Below are positions 33,900-42,536 of a stretch of DNA of 64,000 bases, in pieces (the first letter of the stretch is position 1; each line of letters begins with the position of its first letter). Made by a program: the position numbers and the translations under genes. Where the stretch lies: assembly GCF_001552195.1 (NCBI RefSeq), contig NZ_BCQS01000036.1, forward strand, positions 1 through 64,000, given 5' to 3'. The notes under the pieces were generated by a model that saw only the letters and a program-made list of their open reading frames with translations, had not been told where the DNA came from and did not search any database. The DNA comes from Actinomadura latina NBRC 106108. GTDB lineage: Bacteria > Actinomycetota > Actinomycetes > Streptosporangiales > Streptosporangiaceae.

Positions 33900-35042
33900 T
33901 CAGCGGGCGAGGTGGCGGGAGATGACGAGGCGCTGGATCTGGTTGGTGCCCTCGAAGATCTGCATGACCTTCGCCTCGCGCATGAAGCGCTCCACCGGGA
34001 AGTCGCGGGTGTAGCCGGCGCCGCCGAGGACCTGGACGGCGTCGGTGGTGACCTTCATGGCGTTGTCGGTGGCGACCAGCTTGGCGATGGACGCCTCGCG
34101 GCCGTAGGGGCGGCCCGCGTCCTTCAGGCGGGCGGCGGAGAGGTAGGTCGCGCGGGCCGACTCGATCGCGGCGGCCATGTCGGCGAGGACGAACGCGAGC
34201 CCCTGGTGCTCGATGATCGCCTTGCCGAACGCCTCGCGCTGCTTGGCGTAGGCGACGGCGTGGTCGAGCGCGCCCTGGGCGAGGCCGGTGGCGACGGCGG
34301 CGATGCCGAGGCGGCCGGCGTCGAGCCCGGCGAGGGCGATGGACAGGCCCTGGCCCTCGTGGCCGATGAGGTTGCCGGCGGGGACGCGGGCGTCCACCAG
34401 GCGGACCGTCGCCGTGGTGGAGCCCATCAGGCCCATCTTGTCCTCGGGCTCGTCGAACTCCAGGCCGGGGGTGCCGGCGGGGACGTGGAAGCAGGAGATG
34501 CCGCGCGGGCCGTCGTCGGAGGTGCGGGCCATGACGGTGTAGAAGTCGGCCTTGCCGCCGTGGGTCGTCCACGCCTTGGCGCCGTTGAGGACGTAGGAGC
34601 CGCCGTCCCGGACGGCCTTGGCGCGCATCGCGGCGGGGTCGGAGCCGGCGTGCGCCTCGGAGAGGCAGTACGCGCCGAGCCGCTCGCCGGACAGCATGCC
34701 GGGGAGCCACTCCGCGCGCTGCTCGTCGGTGCCGTAGGCGAACAAGGGGAAGCAGGACAGCGCGTGGACGCTGACGCCGACGCCGACGCTCGCCCAGACC
34801 GCGCCGATCTCCTCCAGGACCTGGAGGTAGATCTCGTACGGCTGGTCGCCGCCGCCGAACTCCTCCGGGTACGGCAGCGTCAGGAGGCCCGCCCGGCCGA
34901 GCGTCGTGAACACCTCGCGCGGGAACGTGCCGGTGCGCTCGGCGGAGGCGGCGCCGGGCGCCAGCTCCTTGGCCGCGATGTCGCGGGTGAGTGCGACCAG
35001 GTCCTCGGACTCCGGGGTCGGCAGGTGCCGGGTGGCGGGCAT
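33900..35042 (-). CDS. Acyl-CoA dehydrogenase
   Basis: 380 residues, standard ACAD fold: N-terminal helical domain, AYCLSEAHAGSDPAAM (FAD/substrate loop), WTTHGGKADFYTVMA, FGKAIIEHQGLAFVLADMA and the C-terminal VLGGAGYTRDFPVERFMREA...IFEGTNQIQRL, where the Glu of FEGT is the likely catalytic base. It oxidises acyl-CoA to the 2-enoyl-CoA in the cytoplasm. It is divergent from a TetR regulator across a perfect 11-bp inverted repeat. The start ATG 35042 has AAAGGAG eight bases upstream. Chain specificity is not readable. Confidence 0.93.
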   Translation of the reverse strand: MPATRHLPTPESEDLVALTRDIAAKELAPGAASAERTGTFPREVFTTLGRAGLLTLPYPEEFGGGDQPYEIYLQVLEEIGAVWASVGVGVSVHALSCFPLFAYGTDEQRAEWLPGMLSGERLGAYCLSEAHAGSDPAAMRAKAVRDGGSYVLNGAKAWTTHGGKADFYTVMARTSDDGPRGISCFHVPAGTPGLEFDEPEDKMGLMGSTTATVRLVDARVPAGNLIGHEGQGLSIALAGLDAGRLGIAAVATGLAQGALDHAVAYAKQREAFGKAIIEHQGLAFVLADMAAAIESARATYLSAARLKDAGRPYGREASIAKLVATDNAMKVTTDAVQVLGGAGYTRDFPVERFMREAKVMQIFEGTNQIQRLVISRHLAR

Positions 35043-35065
35043 GAGCGGCTCCTTTCGGCAACCGA

Positions 35066-35107
35066 ACAGTACCAAACAGAGTACCGGCGAACGCCATTTG
35101 GTACTGT
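35066..35107. promoter_or_regulatory. Perfect inverted repeat operator between acyl-CoA dehydrogenase and TetR genes
   Basis: ACAGTACCAAA (35066-35076) is the exact reverse complement of TTTGGTACTGT (35097-35107). The right arm contains the -10 TACTGT of the leaderless TetR gene, and a third GAGTACC lies between. This is the expected layout for a TetR protein repressing itself and its divergent neighbour. Confidence 0.8.
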
Positions 35108-35114
35108 CGCGGCC

Positions 35115-35705
35115 ATGACCCCGGTGGCCGGACGGGCGGTGGACGAGCGCCTCACGCGGGCGGCGCGGCGGCGGGAGGCGCTGATCGGGCGGCTCATGGA
35201 CGTCTTCCTCGACCGCGGGTTCGCCGAGCTGGGCGTCGCCGACCTGGCCGCCCTGCTGCGCTGCTCGAAGAGCACGCTGTACTCGGTGGCGGCGAGCCGC
35301 GAGCAGATCATCACGGCGGTCGTCCGCGCGTTCTTCCGCCGCGCGACCGAGCGGGTGGAGGCCGCCCTCGACGCGGGCACCGATCCGCGCGAGCGGGTCG
35401 GCGCCTACCTGCGCGCGATCTCCGCGGAGCTGGCCCCGGCGTCGCCCGCGTTCTTCGCCGACCTGGACGCGTTCGCCCCGGCCCGCGAGATCTACAAGGA
35501 GAACACGCGGTTCGCGGTCCGGCGCGTGCAGGGCCTCGTCCGGGAGGCCGCCGCGGACGCGGACGCGGCGTTCGCCGGCGCGGTCGCCGGGCAGGTGATG
35601 GAGTCGATCCACCGCGGCGAGATCAAGGCGCAGACGGGGCTGGACGACTCCGCCGCCTACGCCGCGCTCGCGTCCCTGATCGTCGCCCGGATGGCGGCCG
35701 GCTAG
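35115..35705 (+). CDS. TetR-family regulator of the divergent acyl-CoA dehydrogenase
   Basis: 196 residues. The HTH is at about 39-58 (VADLAALLRCSKSTLYSVAA), where SVAASREQ replaces the usual Y(Y/F)HFxxK. The C-terminal ligand domain is Ala-rich. It starts at ATG 35115, seven bases after the -10 TACTGT and without Shine-Dalgarno, so the mRNA is leaderless. It presumably senses an acyl-CoA and controls the neighbouring gene through the 35066-35107 repeat. Its TAG stop shares CTAG (35702-35705) with the stop of cvnD. Confidence 0.88.
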   Translation: MTPVAGRAVDERLTRAARRREALIGRLMDVFLDRGFAELGVADLAALLRCSKSTLYSVAASREQIITAVVRAFFRRATERVEAALDAGTDPRERVGAYLRAISAELAPASPAFFADLDAFAPAREIYKENTRFAVRRVQGLVREAAADADAAFAGAVAGQVMESIHRGEIKAQTGLDDSAAYAALASLIVARMAAG

Positions 35706-36304
35706 TTCTGGGACGTCTGGAGGGCGTGCTCGACCAGCGCGACCAGCACGCCCCGCGCCACCTCCCGGCTCCGCACGTCGCACATCAGGACGGGCACGTC
35801 CGGGTCGACGTCGAGGGCTTCGCGGATCTCGTCGACGCTGTAGCGGCGGGCGCCGTCGAACTGGTTCGCGGCGACGACGAACGGGATCTCCCGCTGCTCG
35901 AAGAAGTCGATGGACGCGAAGCTGGAGGTGAGCCGCCGGGTGTCGACGAGCACGATCGCGCCGACCGCGCCGTAGGAGATCTGGTCCCACATGAACCAGA
36001 ACCGCTCCTGGCCGGGCGTCCCGAACAGGTACAGCCGGACGCCGCCGGAGAACGTCAGCCGGCCGAAGTCCATCGCGACGGTCGTGGTCGTCTTGCTCTC
36101 CACGCCGCCGAGGTCGTCCACCCCGACGGAGGCGTCGGTGAGGGTCTCCTCGGTGCGCAGCGGGCGGATCTCGCTCACCGCGCCGACCAGGGTCGTCTTG
36201 CCGACCCCGAAACCACCTGCCACCAGTATTTTCAGCGTGTGCGCGGGAACGTCGTCGTCCGGCGCGTACGGCGTCATGGACGGGTTAGAGGCGGCGAAGT
36301 TCAT
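35702..36304 (-). CDS. cvnD: Conservon GTPase-like protein CvnD
   Basis: 200 residues, small Ras-like GTP-binding protein of actinobacterial conservons. The P-loop GGFGVGKTT is at about 31-39, switch II is represented by FGTPGQERF, and AANQFDGA stands where NKxD is expected. The N-terminus MNFAASNPS resembles other CvnD proteins, which supports the ATG at 36304 that overlaps the cvnC stop by 20 bases. Conservons act at the membrane as G-protein-coupled-like signalling sets affecting development and secondary metabolism in Streptomyces. Confidence 0.93.
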   Translation of the reverse strand: MNFAASNPSMTPYAPDDDVPAHTLKILVAGGFGVGKTTLVGAVSEIRPLRTEETLTDASVGVDDLGGVESKTTTTVAMDFGRLTFSGGVRLYLFGTPGQERFWFMWDQISYGAVGAIVLVDTRRLTSSFASIDFFEQREIPFVVAANQFDGARRYSVDEIREALDVDPDVPVLMCDVRSREVARGVLVALVEHALQTSQN

Positions 36305-36662
36305 CGAGCACTCTCATCAGGATGCGGGGGTCGGGACGGTCGGACGGCTCCGCCGCCTGCTGGACCTCTTGGATCAGGCCGTACTGGTGCAGGTCCTCCA
36401 GCAGGATCTGCACCACCCGGAACGGCAGGTCGGTCTCCGAGGCCAGGTCGGCCGGGGTCGACGGCTGCCGGCACAGCTCCAGCAGCCGCCGCTGCTCGCG
36501 GGACAGCCACACCCGGTCGCCCGGGGTGCGGCCGGTCGAGACCAGGATCGTCACCAGGTCGATGACGAGCCCGCGGGGGCGGGTGCGCCCCCGGGTCATC
36601 GCGTACGGCCGGACGACCGGGCCCGCGTCCCGCCCGATCCAGCGCTCTCTCGGAGTCTCCAC
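36285..36662 (-). CDS. cvnC: Conservon DUF742 protein CvnC
   Basis: 125 residues. DUF742 signature: VVRPYAMTRGRTRP near the N-terminus, LSREQRRLLELCRQPSTPAD (a winged-helix-like core) and LPFRVVQILLEDL. The GTG start at 36662 lies six bases after the cvnB stop. It is the third gene of the four-gene conservon. Confidence 0.93.
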   Translation of the reverse strand: METPRERWIGRDAGPVVRPYAMTRGRTRPRGLVIDLVTILVSTGRTPGDRVWLSREQRRLLELCRQPSTPADLASETDLPFRVVQILLEDLHQYGLIQEVQQAAEPSDRPDPRILMRVLDELRRL

Positions 36663-36668
36663 GGCCGC

Positions 36669-37109
36669 TCAGCCCGAGGCACCCGGCTGCAGCGACGCGC
36701 TCTCGGACCCGGCGGCGCGCGGCGCCGCCGACAGCGCCCGCCGCACCCGCTTGATGAGCATGGTGGTCTCGTAGGCGACGAGGCCGGCGTTGCCGCCGGC
36801 GTCGCTGAGCACCGCCAGGCAGCTGCCGTTGCCGGCCGGCATGACGAAGAACAGCTTGTCGTCCAGCTCCACCACCGTCTGCCGCACCTGCTTGGCCTGG
36901 AAGTGCTCGCGGGCGCCGTTGGCGAGGCTGTGGAAGCCCGACGAGAGCGCCGCGAGGAACTCGGCGTCCTTGCGGGTGACGTCCCCCGAGGCGCCCATGA
37001 CCAGCCCGTCCCGGGACAGCAGGACGGCCTGGCGGACCTCGCCGACCCGTTGCACCAGATCTTCGAGCAGCCAGTCGAGCTCGCCGGTGGCGTGGCCCTG
37101 CCGCGTCAT
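36669..37109 (-). CDS. cvnB: Conservon roadblock/LC7 protein CvnB
   Basis: 146 residues, roadblock/LC7 fold: LDWLLEDLVQRVGEVRQAVL, SRDGLVMGAS, FHSLANGAREHFQ and a terminal helix. Roadblock proteins regulate small GTPases, here CvnD. The ATG at 37109 overlaps the cvnA stop by ATGA, and GGGGGGA precedes it. Confidence 0.92.
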   Translation of the reverse strand: MTRQGHATGELDWLLEDLVQRVGEVRQAVLLSRDGLVMGASGDVTRKDAEFLAALSSGFHSLANGAREHFQAKQVRQTVVELDDKLFFVMPAGNGSCLAVLSDAGGNAGLVAYETTMLIKRVRRALSAAPRAAGSESASLQPGASG

Positions 37110-39625
37110 GATTCCCCCCATTCATCGCGTGGATCGAGATCGCCCGGTTCATCGTCGGCGACCCTGCCGCGCAGCCAACCAGACTGTAGCGAGGCCATCA
37201 GATCGCGGCTGAGTTCCGGACTCGGCTCATCGAAGTCCTCGTCCGGCCGCGCGGCCGGCTCCGCCCGCGCCCCCGCCGTGCGTTTGCGCAGCTGAGGGGC
37301 GAGGTTGCGCTGCCGCACCCGGCGCGGAAGCCGGCCGGTGGCCTCGCTGTCCTCCGCCTCGGCCGGTTCCGGTTCCGGATCCGCGGCCCGCGGCCGGGTC
37401 CGGCCATTGGCATGCCCGGGCGGCTCGAACGACACCGGCGGATCGTAGGCGGCCGCCGAATCGAAGGAGCCCGGCGCGTCGAAGGAGCCGGGGGCGTCGA
37501 AGGAGCCGGGGGCGTCGAAGGAGCCCGGCGGCTCGTACGAGGCCGGCGGGCCGTTGAAGGACACCGGGGGCGGCGCGTCCGGCGGGCCGTGCCGCGGCGG
37601 GCGCCCGGCCGGGCCGGGCAGCGCGGGACGGATCGGGCGGCCGAGCCGCGGCGCGCCCGACCCGGACGCGACGGGCTGCGTCACCGTCGCCCCGCCGCCG
37701 ATCGCCTCCCACTGCTCGTCCATGACCACGAGGGAGTGCGGCATCAGGACGATCGCGGTCGTCCCCCCGTACGCCGAGGGCTGCAGGGAGACCCTGATGT
37801 CGTGCCGGGCCGCCAGCCGCGCGACGACGAACAGGCCGAGCCGCTCGGTGTCGACGAGGTCGAACTCGACGGCGTTGGCGAGCCGCTGGTTGAGCGCGTT
37901 GAGCTCGTCGGGGTGCAGGCCGATGCCGCGGTCGACGACCTCCACCGCGAGCCCGTTGGCGACGGTCTCGACCTTGACGGTGACCTCGGTCGTCGGCGGC
38001 GAGTAGGCGGTGGCGTTCTCGATCAGCTCGGCGAGGAGGTGGATGACGTCGGCGACCACGTCGCCGGTGACCGCGGCCGACGACGCGCCGGTCACCTCGA
38101 TGCGGGTGTAGTCCTCCACCTCGGCGATCGCGGCGCGCACCACGTCCTCGGCGGCGACCGGGTGGTCCCACGCGCGGACGGTCGGCGAGCCGGACAGGAT
38201 GACCAGGCCCTCGGCGTGCCGCCGCATGCGGGTCGTGAGGTGGTCGAGGCGGAACAGGTCGTCCAGCTCCTCGGGGCTGGAGGCGCGCCGCTCCATCTGG
38301 TCCAGCAGCCGCAGCTGCCGGTGCAGCAGCGACTGGCTGCGCCACGACAGGTTGACGAAGACCCTGTTGATGCTGGCGCGCAGCTCCGCCTCGCCGATCG
38401 CGGTCCTGATCGCCTGCCGCTGGACGGTCTCGAACGCCTCGCTGACCAGGGCGACCTCGCGGGTCTTCCCGGCGGCGGGACGGGGCGTCTCGGCCTCCAG
38501 GTCGACCCGCTCGCCGCGCCGCAGCCGCGCGACGACGCGGGGCAGCCGCTCGTTCGCCAGCTCCTGCGCCGACCGCTGCAGCCGCCGCAGCTCGCCGGCG
38601 TGCCGGCGGGCGAACAGCAGCGACAGCGCGATGGAGGCGATGACGGCGAGCAGCCCGACGCCGCCCGCCAGATACACCCGCAGCATGATCCGGTTGCCGG
38701 CGGGCTCGATCTCGTCGTGCTGGAGCTGTTCGCCGGCCTTGTAGGTGGTGCCGAGCCACACCTGCCCGGCCGCCTTGGTGGCCGCCTGCCACCGCTGCGG
38801 GTCGGGGGCCTTGCCCTGCTGGACGATGGCGTCCTCCAGCCGGACGAAGTCGGCGTAGGCGGGGGAGTTCACCAGCCCGCCCATGGTCTGCGCGATGCTC
38901 CCGCTGAGCCCCATCTGGCCGAGGTCGACCAGCTCGGCGCGGGTGCCCGCCCACTGGGCGAAGGCGGCGCGGCCGCCGGACTTCAGCCGGCCGCGGAGGC
39001 TGGTCAGCAGCAGGTCCTCGCGCAGCATGAAGTCGCGCGCCCAGTACATGTAGAGGACGCCGTTGGTCTGCTGGTAGACGTCGATGTCGTTGATGCTCAC
39101 CAGCGTGGAGATCAGCCGGACCGTGTTGTCGAAGGCGGCGCTGTAGGCGTTGATGGCTTCGAGCACCGAGACGTTCTGCGCGGTGATCTGCGACCGGATG
39201 CTGGCCAGCTGGTCGAACTGGTTGCCGACGTTCCGGGTGCGCTGGAGCCCGCCCTCGGCCACGTTCCTGGTGGCCTCGGGGGAGAGCGCCGACTTGCGGA
39301 AGGCCGCCGCCGCGTGCTCGGTCTTGGCGACCGCGTCCCGGAACTTCTGCGTGGTCGCGGTGGACGGCGAGGTCAGCGCGCCGACCGCGGCGGCGCGCTC
39401 CTCCTGGACCGCCTGCATGGCGAGGTTGGACGGCTGGCCGACCCGGTCGTGGTTTTCGGCGTATTGGAGCCGTTCCAGCGCGTCGCTCAGTGCGGGGACG
39501 GCCGAGAACGCCCACAAGGCCACGAGCGATACGAGCGGGATCGCCAGGAGCACGACGATCCGCCGGCCGATCGGACGCGTGTGCGGACGCCCGTGGGATC
39601 TGTGCACCTGTTCGGGACTCGACAA
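37106..39625 (-). CDS. cvnA: Conservon sensor histidine kinase-like protein CvnA
   Basis: 839 residues from the chosen TTG at 39625, which has AGGAG seven bases upstream; an ATG at 39679 lacks any signal. Order: TM1 (about 22-44), an extracellular nitrate/nitrite-sensing-type (NIT) domain to about 275, TM2, a HAMP-like linker, a histidine-kinase dimer region, and an HATPase domain (ELIENATAYSPPTTEVTV; VEVVDRGIGLHPDEL; GLFVVARLAARH). A disordered Pro/Gly tail contains four GSFD(A/S) repeats. No phospho-acceptor His with a strong consensus is obvious. The P450 gene (cvnE) found in some conservons is absent. Confidence 0.9.
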   Translation of the reverse strand: MSSPEQVHRSHGRPHTRPIGRRIVVLLAIPLVSLVALWAFSAVPALSDALERLQYAENHDRVGQPSNLAMQAVQEERAAAVGALTSPSTATTQKFRDAVAKTEHAAAAFRKSALSPEATRNVAEGGLQRTRNVGNQFDQLASIRSQITAQNVSVLEAINAYSAAFDNTVRLISTLVSINDIDVYQQTNGVLYMYWARDFMLREDLLLTSLRGRLKSGGRAAFAQWAGTRAELVDLGQMGLSGSIAQTMGGLVNSPAYADFVRLEDAIVQQGKAPDPQRWQAATKAAGQVWLGTTYKAGEQLQHDEIEPAGNRIMLRVYLAGGVGLLAVIASIALSLLFARRHAGELRRLQRSAQELANERLPRVVARLRRGERVDLEAETPRPAAGKTREVALVSEAFETVQRQAIRTAIGEAELRASINRVFVNLSWRSQSLLHRQLRLLDQMERRASSPEELDDLFRLDHLTTRMRRHAEGLVILSGSPTVRAWDHPVAAEDVVRAAIAEVEDYTRIEVTGASSAAVTGDVVADVIHLLAELIENATAYSPPTTEVTVKVETVANGLAVEVVDRGIGLHPDELNALNQRLANAVEFDLVDTERLGLFVVARLAARHDIRVSLQPSAYGGTTAIVLMPHSLVVMDEQWEAIGGGATVTQPVASGSGAPRLGRPIRPALPGPAGRPPRHGPPDAPPPVSFNGPPASYEPPGSFDAPGSFDAPGSFDAPGSFDSAAAYDPPVSFEPPGHANGRTRPRAADPEPEPAEAEDSEATGRLPRRVRQRNLAPQLRKRTAGARAEPAARPDEDFDEPSPELSRDLMASLQSGWLRGRVADDEPGDLDPRDEWGES

Positions 39626-40057
39626 CGGCCCACTCCTGATCGTCGGCGGCCACCTGCAAGGGTGACGAAGCATACTCATGCCGTTTTGTCCGCAGCCAGC
39701 GGTCTCACCTGCTGGAACTTGCGTCCGGCGGAATGTGGTGCGCGGCACTGGGGCCGGCGGGCGAGTATCCCCGCCCCGGTCCGAACCCGTCGACGTTTCC
39801 GCAGGTCAGTGCGTTTCCATGGGTCGCCATTCCGTGCTGACCTCGGGGAATGCGTTCCGGGGGCGGCAATCATGATCGACACGAGCCGTGGACGCCGCCG
39901 GAACGGACGGTAATCGTGGGATGAAGGTCGATCTTGTGAAACAAGGGCAGAAAGAGACCAATATTGGCCGTTTTGATGCACAGTCGTGTCTTGTTGCGTG
40001 AATTGACGCGTGTCAGGCTTCGGGTTGCTTCGTCCCCCCACAAACGGAGACTTGGTC
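39626..40057. other. 432-base divergent region between cvnA and the aminopeptidase gene
   Basis: It contains the likely aminopeptidase -35 (TTGACG, 40003-40008) with a weak -10 (TTGCTT, 40025-40030), and a short palindrome CTTGT-GAA-ACAAG at 39932-39944. The section 39900-40000 is AT-richer than its surroundings. No credible gene or RNA is seen. Confidence 0.35.
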
Positions 40058-41575
40058 ATGCGCAGAGCCGCGCTCGCAACCCTCACCGGGCTGTCGCTCG
40101 CAGCCGCCACCCTGGCCGCGGTGCCGGCCCAGGCGGCCGACCCGGCCCACTCCAAGCTGGCCAGGCTGGTCACGCTGAAGAACGTCCGCCACCACCAGCT
40201 GAACCTGCAGAAGATCGCGGACGCCAACGGCGGCAACCGGGCCGCCGGGCTCCCCGGCAACAAGATCACCATCAAGTACCTCGCGGACCAGCTCAAGCGG
40301 GCGGGGTACCGCCCCACGGTCCAGAACTTCACGTTCGACTTCTGGCAGGAGAACTCCGAGCCGGTCTTCGCCGAGACCGCGCCCGAGCAGAAGACGTTCG
40401 CGCCGGACACCGACTTCGCGACCATGCAGTACTCCGGGTCGGGCGACGTCACCGCCGCCGCGACGCCCGTCGACTCGGACGCGACCGGGCTCGGCAGCGG
40501 GTGCGAGGCCGACGACTTCACCGGCTTCCCGGCGGGCCACATCGCGCTGATCCAGCGCGGCGGCTGCTTCTTCTCGCTGAAGACCGACAACGCCATCGCC
40601 GCCGGCGCGTCCGCGGTGGTCATCTACCAGCTCCCCGACCAGCCGGGCCCCGTCGCGGGCACGCTGACCACGCCGTACGGCATCCCGGTGATCGGCCCGA
40701 CCAACGCCGTCGGCAGGGCCCTGGTCGACCAGGCGAACGACGGCGGCGTGACGCTGCGCGTGAAGACCGACACGCTCAACGACAAGCGCGAGGCCGCCAA
40801 CGTCGTCGCCGACACCAAGCGCGGGCGCGCCGACAACGTCGTGGTCGTCGGCGCCCACAACGACAGCGTCACCGCGGGCCCCGGCATCAACGACGACGGC
40901 TCCGGCACCGCGACGCTGCTGGAGATGGCGAAGCAGATCGGCAAGCTCGGCCCCAAGGTCCGCAACAAGGTGCGGTTCGCGTTCTGGGGCGCCGAGGAGG
41001 AGGGCCTGCTCGGCTCCCAGTACTACGTCGACAACCTGCCGCAGGCCGAGCGCGACAAGATCGCGCTGATGCTGGACTTCGACATGCTCGCCTCGCCCAA
41101 CTACGTGAACTTCGTCTACGACGGCGATGACAGCGCGGGCGAGAACAACGTCGAGCCGCCGGCCGGGTCCGGCGCGATCGAGAAGGCGTTCAACGACTAC
41201 TTCGCCGGGCGCGGCCTCGCCACCGACCCGACGCCGTTCAACGGGCGGTCCGACTACAACGCCTTCATCACCGCGGGCATCCCCGCCGGCGGGGTCTTCA
41301 CCGGCGCCGAGGGCATCAAGACGCCCGAGCAGGCGAAGATCTACGGCGGCACCGCCGGGGTGGCCTACGACCCCTGCTACCACTCGGTGTGCGACCGCTA
41401 CGACAACGTGAACCTCACAGGCTTCGACCACATGATCGACGCCACCGCCGCGGTCACGCAGCTGTTCGCGCACAGCACGCTGACGGTCAACGGCAACGAG
41501 CTGGCCAGGCGCGCCCCGGCACAGGCCGGGAAGCGCATCGCGCCGGAGAAGATCGGCGGCTACGCGACCCGCTGA
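40058..41575 (+). CDS. Secreted M28 zinc aminopeptidase with PA domain
   Basis: 505 residues. Signal peptide to about residue 28 (APAQAAD). A PA (protease-associated) insert lies around 130-240 (GHIALIQRGGCFFSLK). The two-zinc site of the Streptomyces griseus aminopeptidase type is complete: GAHNDSV (His), GINDDGSGT (bridging Asp), FWGAEEEGLLGS (catalytic Glu and Glu ligand), LDFDMLAS (Asp) and a C-terminal YHSVCD (His). It removes N-terminal residues from peptides outside the cell. ATG 40058 is preceded by GGAG. A strong terminator follows. Confidence 0.93.
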   Translation: MRRAALATLTGLSLAAATLAAVPAQAADPAHSKLARLVTLKNVRHHQLNLQKIADANGGNRAAGLPGNKITIKYLADQLKRAGYRPTVQNFTFDFWQENSEPVFAETAPEQKTFAPDTDFATMQYSGSGDVTAAATPVDSDATGLGSGCEADDFTGFPAGHIALIQRGGCFFSLKTDNAIAAGASAVVIYQLPDQPGPVAGTLTTPYGIPVIGPTNAVGRALVDQANDGGVTLRVKTDTLNDKREAANVVADTKRGRADNVVVVGAHNDSVTAGPGINDDGSGTATLLEMAKQIGKLGPKVRNKVRFAFWGAEEEGLLGSQYYVDNLPQAERDKIALMLDFDMLASPNYVNFVYDGDDSAGENNVEPPAGSGAIEKAFNDYFAGRGLATDPTPFNGRSDYNAFITAGIPAGGVFTGAEGIKTPEQAKIYGGTAGVAYDPCYHSVCDRYDNVNLTGFDHMIDATAAVTQLFAHSTLTVNGNELARRAPAQAGKRIAPEKIGGYATR

Positions 41576-41588
41576 CGCCCGTCATTCC

Positions 41589-41626
41589 GTGCGGGACGCG
41601 CCCGGCTCTCCGGGCGCGTCCCGCAC
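41589..41626. terminator. Perfect 17-bp hairpin, bidirectional terminator
   Basis: 41589-41605 pairs perfectly with 41610-41626 around the loop CTCT, directly between the convergent aminopeptidase and LLM genes; CCTTTC follows on the plus strand. Confidence 0.8.
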
Positions 41627-41647
41627 CCTTTCACGCGGGCACCCGTC

Positions 41648-42475
41648 CTACGCGAGCGACTCGGCGATCCCGCGCAGCGCGGGGCGCGGGTCGTCCTCGC
41701 CCAGCACCTGGACGGCGACCTGGTCGGCGCCGGCGTCCAGGTGCCCGGCCACCCGCGCGGCCAGCGCCGCCGCGTCGCCGTGTGCGATCAGCGCGTCCAC
41801 CAGCGCGTCGCTGCCGCCGCCCGCCACGTCCTCGTCGGTGAAGCCCAGCCGCTTGAAGCTGTTCACGTAGTTGCGGAGCCCGAGGTACATCGTGGCCGTC
41901 TCCCGGGCCAGCGCGCGGGCGCGCCCGGTGTCGGTGTCGAGCACCACCTTCTGCTCGGGGACGAGCAGCGGGCCCGCGCCCAGCGTCGCCCGCGCCTCCC
42001 GGGTGTGCTCGGGCGTGGTGAAGTACGGGTGAGCGCCCGCTGTGCGCTCCGCCGCCAGCCGCAGCACCTTCGGCCCGAGCGCCGCCAGGACCCGTCCCGC
42101 GGCCGGGACGTCCGCGGCGTCCAGGTCGTCCAGATACCGGACGATCGTGTCGTACGGGCTGCGGTACTCCTGCGTCGCCTCCGGATGGCCGATGCCGACG
42201 CCGAGCAGGAACCGCCCGCCGTGCGCGTCGTTGAGCCGGTGGTAGGACGCCGCGACCTCCTCGGCCGGCGTGGCCCACATGTTCACGATGCCGGTCGCGA
42301 TCACGATCCGGTCGGTGGCCGCGAGCAGCCGCTCGGCGATCCTCAGGTCGCCGCGCGGCGAGCCGCCGATCCAGATCGCGCCGTAGCCGAGGTCCTCGAC
42401 GTCCTTGGCCAGGTCGGCGTCCAGTGCGCTCCACGGCCGCCAGATTCCGAGCCGGCCCAGTTCGATCTTGTCCAT
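41648..42475 (-). CDS. LLM-class F420-dependent oxidoreductase
   Basis: 275 residues, luciferase-like (beta/alpha)8 barrel of the F420 subgroup: LGRLGIWRPWSALDADLAKD, GYGAIWIGGSP, ATGIVNMWATPAEE, FLLGVGIGHPEA and the C-terminal GADQVAVQVLGED. It transfers hydride to or from F420; the substrate is unknown. ATG 42475 is preceded by a G-rich stretch; an in-frame upstream start (42538) would add residues with no family match. It is divergent from the damaged polA. Confidence 0.88.
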   Translation of the reverse strand: MDKIELGRLGIWRPWSALDADLAKDVEDLGYGAIWIGGSPRGDLRIAERLLAATDRIVIATGIVNMWATPAEEVAASYHRLNDAHGGRFLLGVGIGHPEATQEYRSPYDTIVRYLDDLDAADVPAAGRVLAALGPKVLRLAAERTAGAHPYFTTPEHTREARATLGAGPLLVPEQKVVLDTDTGRARALARETATMYLGLRNYVNSFKRLGFTDEDVAGGGSDALVDALIAHGDAAALAARVAGHLDAGADQVAVQVLGEDDPRPALRGIAESLA

Positions 42476-42536
42476 GTCGCCCCCAACACCTCGTGCGGCC
42501 GTTTCATGCCTCCTTCCCCGGTGCCAGGATTGAGAC

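Noticed and set aside
36301..37152. Minus-strand 283-codon frame across cvnB and cvnC
   Set aside because: Shadow of the conservon genes, which have strong family matches in their own frames.
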